A stretch of 38,326 bases of DNA from Nonomuraea turkmeniaca (GTDB lineage Bacteria > Actinomycetota > Actinomycetes > Streptosporangiales > Streptosporangiaceae). Of this stretch, positions 32,088-38,326 are shown one piece after another. The first letter of the stretch is position 1. Each line of letters begins with the position of its first letter. Under the pieces are notes generated by a model that was given only the letters and a program-made list of their open reading frames with translations, was not told the origin of the DNA and ran no database searches. Location of the stretch: contig NZ_VCKY01000093.1 of NCBI RefSeq assembly GCF_005889735.1, positions 1 through 38,326 on the forward strand, written 5' to 3'. The position numbers were made by a program, and so were the translations under genes.

Positions 32088-32942
32088 GTGAGCAAGATTC
32101 CCGCCGCCCCGGAGCCGCTTTCCGCACCCGTTTTCGACAGCCATTGCCACCTCGACATCATGGTCGGCAACCGGCAGGCGTCCTCGGGCGACCCGGTGGC
32201 CCAGGCGGCCCAGGCGGCCGCGGCCACCGTACGGGGCATTCTCGAGGACGCCAGGGCGGTCGGCGTGACCAAGCTCGTGACGATCGGCTACGACCTGAAG
32301 TCGTCCCGGTGGAACGCGGAGACGGCGGCGGCGCAGGAAGGCGTGTACGCCGGGGTGGCGATCCACCCGAACGAGGCGCACGAGGCGACCCCCGAGGTGC
32401 TGGCCGAGATCGAGGCTATGGCCGGGCGGCCGGAGGTGCGGGCGGTGGGGGAGACCGGGCTCGACTACTACCGCGACTGGGCGAGCAGGGACGACCAGCA
32501 CGCCAGTTTCCGCGCGCACATCGAGATCGCCAAGCGCACCGGCAAGGCGCTGGTCATCCATGACCGGGACGCGCACGACGACGTGCTGAGGGTGCTGGCC
32601 GAGGAGGGCGCGCCGGACAAGGTGGTGTTCCACAGCTTCTCGGGCGACGCCGAAATGGCGAAGACGTGCGTGGAAGCCGGATATTTCATGTCGTTCTCCG
32701 GGCCGGTCACGTACAAAAACAGCGCTTACCTCCGCGAGGCCGCCGCCGCGGCGGCCCTGGAGCTCATGCTGGTCGAGACCGACGCCCCCTACCTGCCGCC
32801 GATGCCGCACCGCGGCAAGCCCAACGCGCCCTACCTCATCCCGCTCACCCTCCGCTGCCTCGCCGAGGTCAAGGGGATCCATCCGGACCGGTTGTGTGAG
32901 GCGATCAGTACGAACGGAGTCACGGTCTTCGGCGCCTGGTGA
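32088..32942 (+). CDS. tatD: TatD family metal-dependent DNase
   Basis: A 284-residue TIM-barrel metallohydrolase. Metal ligands are visible: FDSHCHLD at the N-terminus, AVGETGLDYYRD, ALVIHDRDAHDD, VFHSFSGDAEMA, and VETDAPYLPP. Family members are 3'-5' exonucleases acting on DNA/RNA ends. GTG 32088 follows an AGGGG site. It lies 60 bp after metG and is likely on the same transcript, in the common actinobacterial order metG-tatD-rpfB. Confidence 0.94.
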   Translation: MSKIPAAPEPLSAPVFDSHCHLDIMVGNRQASSGDPVAQAAQAAAATVRGILEDARAVGVTKLVTIGYDLKSSRWNAETAAAQEGVYAGVAIHPNEAHEATPEVLAEIEAMAGRPEVRAVGETGLDYYRDWASRDDQHASFRAHIEIAKRTGKALVIHDRDAHDDVLRVLAEEGAPDKVVFHSFSGDAEMAKTCVEAGYFMSFSGPVTYKNSAYLREAAAAAALELMLVETDAPYLPPMPHRGKPNAPYLIPLTLRCLAEVKGIHPDRLCEAISTNGVTVFGAW

Positions 32943-33024
32943 CCATGTTTTGGTGAACCGGTGGCTGCCGGTGCATGGCCACGACTAGCGTTCGGGCGGT
33001 CACTTACCGTACCGGAGGTGGTCC

Positions 33025-33933
33025 ATGCGAGGCAGGAGGCGTGCGCCGCGTCCGCCGATCCCCTGGCGTTCCCCGTGGACGCCGGTGGTGTGCCTGGTGG
33101 GCGCCTTGGCGGTGGGCGCGATCGTGGCGGTGTCGTTCCTGGTCAAGGACGTGACCGTGGTCGTCGACGGCCGGCCCGTGGCGGTGCGCGGCTTCGCCGG
33201 CTCCGTCCGCGACGTGCTCGATGACGCCGGGGTCAGGCTGAGCTTCGGTGACGTCGTGCTCCCCGGCACCGAGGAGGTCGTCGCCGACGGATCCAGGATC
33301 GAGGTACGCCGCGCCCGCCCCCTCATCCTGACCCTGGACGGCCGCACCACCAAACACCTGGTCACCAGCACGAACGTCGCCGACGCCCTCACCGAGCTCG
33401 ACATCTCACCGGCGGCCGGAAGGATCTCCGCGCCCCGCGACGGGACGGTGCCGCTGTCGGGGATGTCGCTGACCGTCTACACCAGGCGCAAGGTGTACGT
33501 GGTCGCCGGCGCGACCCGGCGCGCCTCCCGCACCACGGCCCGCACGGTACGCGAGGTGCTCCGCCGCAATCGCATCACCCTGCACCGTGGCTACCAGGTG
33601 AGCCCGCCGCTCGGCAGCTTCCCCAAGGACGGCACGGTCATCACGGTCACCCCGCCGCGGACCACGCCGGTCTATCCGGACGTCCTGCGCCTGAACTGGC
33701 GTGCGCTGGCCGCCTGCGAGTCGGGCGGCAACCCGCAGGCGTACAACGCGCAGGGGCCGTACTACGGCATGTACCAGTTCAGCCTGCCCATGTGGAAGGC
33801 CGTCGGCGGCGTGGACCTGCCGAGCGCCTGGCCGGCGGAGGAGCAGACCTACCGGGCCCAGCTCCTCTACCAGCACGTCCAGGGCAGATGGCAGGGCCAG
33901 TGGCCCAGCTGCGGCGCCCACCTGTTCGGCTGA
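33025..33933 (+). CDS. rpfB: resuscitation-promoting factor, RpfB-like without a G5 domain
   Basis: A 302-residue cell-wall hydrolase. An N-terminal membrane anchor (VVCLVGALAVGAIVAVSFLV) is followed by three DUF348 modules (starting about residues 42, 98 and 157). A short linker PPRTTPVYPDVLRL leads directly to the C-terminal Rpf lysozyme-like domain: NWRALAACESGGNPQAYNAQ with the catalytic Glu, YYGMYQFSLPMWKAVGG, and PSCGAHLF closing the conserved disulfide. RpfB normally has a G5 domain between DUF348 and Rpf; none is seen here. It cleaves peptidoglycan to permit growth. ATG 33025 follows a GGAGG site. Position after metG-tatD supports the call. Confidence 0.94.
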   Translation: MRGRRRAPRPPIPWRSPWTPVVCLVGALAVGAIVAVSFLVKDVTVVVDGRPVAVRGFAGSVRDVLDDAGVRLSFGDVVLPGTEEVVADGSRIEVRRARPLILTLDGRTTKHLVTSTNVADALTELDISPAAGRISAPRDGTVPLSGMSLTVYTRRKVYVVAGATRRASRTTARTVREVLRRNRITLHRGYQVSPPLGSFPKDGTVITVTPPRTTPVYPDVLRLNWRALAACESGGNPQAYNAQGPYYGMYQFSLPMWKAVGGVDLPSAWPAEEQTYRAQLLYQHVQGRWQGQWPSCGAHLFG

Positions 33934-33936
33934 CGC

Positions 33937-35136
33937 CTACCCCGAGACCGACACCCCGAAGTCGGCCCCCTTCGGCGGCTGGAGCGGCTGCAAACTCTCG
34001 GCGTTCCGCCCGGCGACCGCGACCTTCCCGTACGGCTGCGCGTCCGGCTGCCCCACGAACAACTTGTTGCCGCTGAAGGCCACCGACCAGCCGAACAGCC
34101 CGTCGGCGGTCTGCAACTTCCTGTCCTCGGACGCGTTCTTCCACGACACGATGCGCACGCCGCCGCCGTACGGGGCGCCGATGGCCAGCCGGCCGTCCGC
34201 CGAGGCGGCCATCGAGAACCCGAACGCCTGCTTGCCGTCCTGCGCCACCGTCCTGATGGGCTTCCTGGCGGGGTCGAGCAGCTGCACGGAGCCGGGGCCG
34301 GGGGAACTGATCGCGTAGCCGGAGCCCTCGGAGTACGCCACCGCGTAGCCGTACCTGTCGCCGGAGGCCTTGGTCGGCGAGTCCAGCTTCAGGCTCGTGA
34401 TCTGGGTGGCGAACACGTCGTCGATGAACACGGCCGCGCCCGAGTCGATCTTGCCCGCCTCGATCTGGCGGCCCGCGCCGTCGTCGTTCTCGTACGGGAC
34501 GCCGACGAGCAGCGCGTTCTGCGCCCCAAACGCCATCGACCAGCCGAACTGGTCGCCCACCTCACTGTTGCCGCGTACGTCGACGCTCTCCTGGCTGATC
34601 CTGCGTAACGCTCCCGTGCCCCTGCTCACGTAGATCGCGCCCACGTCGAGGAGCCGGCCCTCGTCCTCGTACGGCGCGCCGACGGCCACCGCGTCGCCCT
34701 TGGTCGCCAGCGACCAGCCGAAGTGCGCCAACCGCTGAGGTTGCGCGGCGTTCAGGCGCAGCGGAGGTTTGGCGCCGCCGCCGTAGATCACGTACGCGGC
34801 CCCGGCGTCCTCGACGCCGTCCACGTCCGCGTACGGCGCGCCGACCACCAGGTCGGCACAGGCGTCGCCGTCGACCTTCGCCAGGCGCGCCACCCAGCCG
34901 AAGGCGTCACCCCTCGCCCGGTCGGGCAGGGAGACGGGGATGACCTTGCCGGCGGACAACACGTGCACAACGCCCTTCTGGTCGTCGGCGAACGGGTCGC
35001 CCACCACCACGTCGTCCACGCCGTCACCGTCGAAGTCCGCGGCTCCCGAGCAGGCCGCGGCCACGGCGGCCGTGGCCGGCGCCATCGTCGCGCCGGCCGC
35101 GAGGAGCAGCGCCAGGAGCGCCTCCCGGATTCTCAC
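33937..35136 (-). CDS. secreted FG-GAP/integrin-alpha-like beta-propeller protein
   Basis: A 399-residue exported protein. A signal peptide (about 1-27, MRIREALLALLLAAGATMAP) precedes about seven FG-GAP blades, such as DFDGDGVDDVVVGDPFAD, VDGDACADLVVGAPYADVDG, DQFGWSMAFGAQNALLVGVP and GLFGWSVAFSGNKLFVGQPD. Two blades carry the DxDGDxxxD calcium-binding loop. Together they should form a seven-bladed propeller that binds a ligand or partner outside the cell. The GTG start at 35136 overlaps the kinase stop as GTGA, so the two products are made together. It meets rpfB tail to tail with three bases between. Confidence 0.92.
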   Translation of the reverse strand: MRIREALLALLLAAGATMAPATAAVAAACSGAADFDGDGVDDVVVGDPFADDQKGVVHVLSAGKVIPVSLPDRARGDAFGWVARLAKVDGDACADLVVGAPYADVDGVEDAGAAYVIYGGGAKPPLRLNAAQPQRLAHFGWSLATKGDAVAVGAPYEDEGRLLDVGAIYVSRGTGALRRISQESVDVRGNSEVGDQFGWSMAFGAQNALLVGVPYENDDGAGRQIEAGKIDSGAAVFIDDVFATQITSLKLDSPTKASGDRYGYAVAYSEGSGYAISSPGPGSVQLLDPARKPIRTVAQDGKQAFGFSMAASADGRLAIGAPYGGGVRIVSWKNASEDRKLQTADGLFGWSVAFSGNKLFVGQPDAQPYGKVAVAGRNAESLQPLQPPKGADFGVSVSG

Positions 35137-37394
35137 AGCGCCACCTCGATCTGCTTGCCGTTCTCGAGCATGGTCGCCGTCAGCTTCACGGGCTTGCGGT
35201 ACGTGGCCAGGTCGAACACGAAGGCGCTGTCCACGCGGGCGCCCGGCAGGATGGCCGGGGGCAGCGTGACGGCGGCCGGGTCGTGCTCGCCGCCGCGGTC
35301 GTCGACCATGGTGACCACGGGCTGGACCAGCACCTTACGCTCACCGCCGGGGTTGAGCATCGTCCAGCGGATCACGCACAGCTGGCCCCGGGTCGCGGTC
35401 TTGCCCTCGTACTCCTTCAGCCCGCACTCAGGGGCCGCCGCCACGATCGCGACCGGGTCGTCGAAGTTGTCGCCGAGCGGGAACCTCCGGCCCACGTCGT
35501 TGGGGGCGGCCGTGGTGGCGGCCTGGGACGGGTTGCCGGGGCCGGAGACGACCGTGTTCCTGCCGGACGTGACGATCAGGACAGCCACCGTGACGACGAT
35601 GGCCAGCACCGCCGCCGCGGCGGCGATCAGCCACCGGGTGCCCGAGGTCCTCGTGCCGTCGAGGGTATCGGGCTCGCTCGGGAGTAACTCCGGGGTGATG
35701 CGCATCGCCCGATCGCCCGGCCGCGTGTCGGCGGCCGCCCGCCCCGGCAGCGACGTCTGCCGCTCCTGCGGGCCTGGCTGCCCCGGCAGCGACGTCTGCC
35801 GCTCCTGCGGGCCTGGCTGCCCCGGCAGGGATGCCTGCCGCTCCTGCGGTCCTGGCTGCCCCGGCAGGGATGCCTGCCGCTCCTGCGGCCGCGCGGGCCC
35901 GGCCGGCCCGGGCTGCGCCGGCGGCTCCTGCCCGGTTTGCCGCAGCGGTGCCGGCGGCCCCTGCACCTGCGCCCCGTGCGTTTGCGGACCCTGCCTCTGC
36001 GGCCCTTGCGCCTGAGCACCTTGCGCCTGAGCACCCTGCGCTTGAGCACCCTGCACCTGAGGGCTTTGCGACTGAGCACCCTGCGCCTGAGGGCCTTGAG
36101 CCTGGGCATCCGGCGCTCCAAAAGTGGCCGGCGGCATCTGGGACTGCCCCTCCTTCTTCCGGCCACCTCGCCGGAACATCCCACGAGGCCGCGCCTGCTC
36201 CTGCCCAGACGATCCACCAGGGGGTTGGCCCCGACCCTGGCCCTGGGCCTCAGCCGGCCAGCGGGCCAGTTCCGCCTTGGCCGCCTGCTCCTCCCGACGG
36301 GCCAGCTCCTCGAACGACGCCGCATCCGGGCGCGCCGCACCGGGCCCGCCGGGCACCGCGGCATCAGGACCGCCGGGCACTCCAGGGACGACGTTGGGCC
36401 CGCCGGGCGCCGCCTTGCCCGTGGTGTCGCTCGGCGGCGGAGTCGTGAACGTCGCCGTGATGTCGGGCTCGTTCACCACGTTCTGCAGCGGCTCCCAGTC
36501 GCTGAGCATCTCGGTCCCGACCAGAGTCGGGGCGGCGACCAGAGTCGGCGGGTTGACGGACGCCGGTGGCGTGTTGCCACCCACCAACGCGATCAGCAGA
36601 TCCTGCGCCGTCGGACGCAACGCGGGATCCATCGAGGTGGCCAGCCGTGCCAGCTCGTTCAGCGGCGCGGGCAGCGCACCCAGCTCCGGCGGGGAGTTCA
36701 GCACGCGGTGGGCCATCGTGATGGGGTCGCCACGCCCGAACGGATGCCGCCCGTTGCCGGCGTACGCCACCAGGCAACCCCAGGCGAAGATGTCGGCCGC
36801 CGGGCTGACCATCTCACCACGTACCTGCTCAGGCGCCCACCACCCAGGGCTGCCGAGCAACTCGCCGGAAAGCGTGAACCCCGTTTCCCTGTCGAGCGCC
36901 CTGGCGATCCCGAAGTCGATCACGCGCGGCCCCGACAACGAAAGAATCACGTTGGCGGGCTTGAGATCCCTGTGCACCAGCCCCGCCACGTGAATCGCGG
37001 CCAGCGCCGCCGCCACCCCCAGCCCGACACCATGCAGCGGCCCCGGGTCCAGAGCCCCATATTTCGCTATCTGATCGGACAGCGGGGTGCCCGCGATGTA
37101 CTCGGTCACCATGTACGGCCGTCCGTCACCGGTGTTGCCGTTGTCCAGCACCTGAGCCGTGCAGAACGACGCCACGCGGCGGGCGTTCTCGACCTCCGCA
37201 TGGAACCTGGCCGCGAACCCCTCCTGGTTGGCGAACTCCGCCTTCACGACCTTGAGCGCGACAAAACGCCCCGTCGGCGCACGTGCCAGGAAAACGGTCC
37301 CCATACCGCCTTCGCCGAGCCTCCCCAGCAGACGGTACGGCCCGATCTCCCGCAAGTCCGTCGGGCGGAGCGGCGCGGCGCCCGTTGGCTCCAT
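35133..37394 (-). CDS. transmembrane Ser/Thr protein kinase (PknB type)
   Basis: A 753-residue kinase. Residues about 19-280 form a complete Hanks-type domain: GEGGMGTVFLA, catalytic Lys in VALKVVK, HRDLKPANVI, DFG in VIDFGIAR, and WWAPEQVRG. Then comes a long disordered Gln/Pro/Ala/Gly-rich juxtamembrane region with two tandem-repeat tracts, one transmembrane helix (WLIAAAAAVLAIVVTVAVLI), and a 110-residue extracellular beta domain with two Cys (ECGLKEYEG, QLCVIRW) resembling DUF4352-like domains. No PASTA repeats. I prefer ATG 37394 (GGAAGGG upstream); ATG 37451 would add 19 residues but leave only 30 bp to rsmA. Coupled to the FG-GAP gene. Confidence 0.94.
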   Translation of the reverse strand: MEPTGAAPLRPTDLREIGPYRLLGRLGEGGMGTVFLARAPTGRFVALKVVKAEFANQEGFAARFHAEVENARRVASFCTAQVLDNGNTGDGRPYMVTEYIAGTPLSDQIAKYGALDPGPLHGVGLGVAAALAAIHVAGLVHRDLKPANVILSLSGPRVIDFGIARALDRETGFTLSGELLGSPGWWAPEQVRGEMVSPAADIFAWGCLVAYAGNGRHPFGRGDPITMAHRVLNSPPELGALPAPLNELARLATSMDPALRPTAQDLLIALVGGNTPPASVNPPTLVAAPTLVGTEMLSDWEPLQNVVNEPDITATFTTPPPSDTTGKAAPGGPNVVPGVPGGPDAAVPGGPGAARPDAASFEELARREEQAAKAELARWPAEAQGQGRGQPPGGSSGQEQARPRGMFRRGGRKKEGQSQMPPATFGAPDAQAQGPQAQGAQSQSPQVQGAQAQGAQAQGAQAQGPQRQGPQTHGAQVQGPPAPLRQTGQEPPAQPGPAGPARPQERQASLPGQPGPQERQASLPGQPGPQERQTSLPGQPGPQERQTSLPGRAAADTRPGDRAMRITPELLPSEPDTLDGTRTSGTRWLIAAAAAVLAIVVTVAVLIVTSGRNTVVSGPGNPSQAATTAAPNDVGRRFPLGDNFDDPVAIVAAAPECGLKEYEGKTATRGQLCVIRWTMLNPGGERKVLVQPVVTMVDDRGGEHDPAAVTLPPAILPGARVDSAFVFDLATYRKPVKLTATMLENGKQIEVAL
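35742..35888 (-). repeat. 39-bp tandem repeat in the kinase gene
   Basis: Three full 39-bp units (starting 35742, 35781 and 35820) plus most of a fourth, encoding QPGPQERQ(A/T)SLPG. The units are nearly identical, so expansion is recent. The Ser/Thr in each unit could be phosphorylation sites. Confidence 0.85.
35990..36108 (-). repeat. 15-bp tandem repeat (AQAQG) in the kinase gene
   Basis: About eight imperfect 15-bp units of the ttgcgcctgagcacc type, encoding Gln-Gly-Ala-Gln-Ala style five-residue repeats in the disordered region. Confidence 0.75.
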
Positions 37395-37481
37395 GAGGGA
37401 TGTCCCTTCCTGTTCCACGCCATCCTCTCCTTTGGTCTCCCCATCCGCCATGCAGGTTCTTCGATACGGGAGACTGGTTGG

Positions 37482-38324
37482 ATGATGAGGCTGTTGGGCC
37501 CTGCAGAAATACGTATTTTGGCGGACAAGCTAGATCTTCGTCCGACAAAAAAGCTAGGCCAGAACTTCGTGATCGACGGCGGCACCGTCCGGCGTATCGT
37601 CCGCGTGGCCGATCTGGCGGAGAATGACGTGGTCATCGAGGTGGGACCAGGCCTCGGCTCGCTCACCCTGGCCCTCCTCTCTTCCGCCTCCCATGTGGTG
37701 GCCGTCGAGATCGACCCGGTGCTCGCCACCCAACTCCCCATCACAGTCGCCGACCGAGGCCTGTCCGACAAGCTCACGGTCGTCAACGCCGACGCCATGA
37801 AGATCACCCTTGACGACCTGGCCGGCTTCGTCCCCACAGCTCTGGTGGCCAACCTCCCGTACAACGTCGCCGTCCCGGTGGTGCTCCACGTCCTGGAGGC
37901 GCTCCCCTCCCTGCGCAAGGGCCTGGTCATGGTGCAGTCGGAGGTGGCCGACCGCCTCGCCGCCGGTCCCGGATCGAAGGTGTACGGGGTGCCGTCGGTC
38001 AAGGCCGCCTGGTACGCGGACGTACGCCGCGCCGGCCCGGTGGGCCGTACCGTCTTCTGGCCCGTCCCCAACGTCGACTCGGGCCTCGTCTCCCTCACCC
38101 GCCGCGAACCCCCCACCACGACGGCCTCCCGCGAGGAGGTCTTCGCCGTGGTGGACGCCGCGTTCGCCCAGCGCCGCAAGACCCTGCGCGCAGCCTTGGC
38201 CTCGTGGGCAGGCAGCGCGGCCGAAGCGGAGATCGCGCTGAGGGCGGCCGGCGTCGACCCGTCGACCCGCGGCGAACAACTCGACGTCACCGCCTTCGCC
38301 CGCATAGCCGAACTCCGCCCCTGA
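37482..38324 (+). CDS. rsmA: 16S rRNA dimethyladenosine transferase
   Basis: A 280-residue KsgA/RsmA enzyme that dimethylates A1518 and A1519 of 16S rRNA. Motifs: LRPTKKLGQNFVIDGGTVRR, the SAM-binding VIEVGPGLGSLTLALL, VVAVEIDPVLA, the catalytic VANLPYNVAVPVVLH, and FWPVPNVDSGLVSL. The C-terminal domain is complete and the stop is two bases before the window edge. Tandem ATGs at 37482 and 37485 are both possible, with GGGAG upstream. It is divergent from the kinase. Confidence 0.96.
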   Translation: MMRLLGPAEIRILADKLDLRPTKKLGQNFVIDGGTVRRIVRVADLAENDVVIEVGPGLGSLTLALLSSASHVVAVEIDPVLATQLPITVADRGLSDKLTVVNADAMKITLDDLAGFVPTALVANLPYNVAVPVVLHVLEALPSLRKGLVMVQSEVADRLAAGPGSKVYGVPSVKAAWYADVRRAGPVGRTVFWPVPNVDSGLVSLTRREPPTTTASREEVFAVVDAAFAQRRKTLRAALASWAGSAAEAEIALRAAGVDPSTRGEQLDVTAFARIAELRP

Positions 38325-38326
38325 CC

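Noticed and set aside
30201..32882. 893-codon minus-strand open frame opposite metG and tatD
   Set aside because: A shadow frame rich in Arg, Val and Leu; metG and tatD on the other strand have all their catalytic motifs.

Overview
The window is ordinary chromosome from a high-GC actinomycete. The signs are many GTG/TTG starts, strongly G/C-biased third codon positions, dense TetR/MerR/WYL/ECF regulation, a PknB-type kinase, a mycothiol-family gene remnant, and the actinobacterial housekeeping order metG-tatD-rpfB-rsmA. The overall gene content suggests Streptosporangiales (for example Nonomuraea-like), but that is inference; no rRNA, tRNA or phage marker is present. I see no insertion sequence, CRISPR array or prophage.

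Layout. 132-3468 (minus) is an ABC-2 exporter operon: ATPase, permease, a very small membrane protein, a protein made of two copies of one unrecognised domain, and an MmcQ/YjbR protein. The first four genes are joined by ATGA stop/start overlaps. 3563-6245 holds a secreted Thr/Ser-repeat protein, a DUF6624 lipoprotein and prolyl aminopeptidase. 6440-9874 holds a TetR regulator with a second, resolvase-like HTH, divergent from an FAD monooxygenase across a two-operator promoter, followed by an AraC-LysE pair. 10284-13787 is a large multidomain secreted subtilase. 13956-17996 is a set of small metabolic genes with local regulators: VOC protein/WYL regulator, alpha/beta hydrolase, and a YCII protein with an ECF42-type sigma factor.

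17997-21530 contains two MerR-type regulators. One faces a broken methyltransferase. The other faces a lactonase-DUF5996 operon across a perfect palindrome. Between them lies a short transcription unit with a SigR-like promoter (GGAAT-N18-GTT), a possible leaderless 39-codon ORF, strong RNA structure and an intrinsic terminator.

21531-29809 is a membrane glycosylation cluster: two paralogous protein O-mannosyltransferases on either side of rsmI, a further GT-C type membrane protein, and a DPM1-like GT2 enzyme that could make the lipid-linked sugar donor. Secreted Thr-rich proteins in the same window are plausible acceptors (inference).

29810-38324 is the metG-tatD-rpfB-rsmA housekeeping block. 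Its metG leader contains a near-perfect 24-bp direct repeat, and the block is interrupted by an opposite-strand, translationally coupled pair: a repeat-rich transmembrane Ser/Thr kinase and a secreted FG-GAP propeller protein. The window ends just after the rsmA stop codon.
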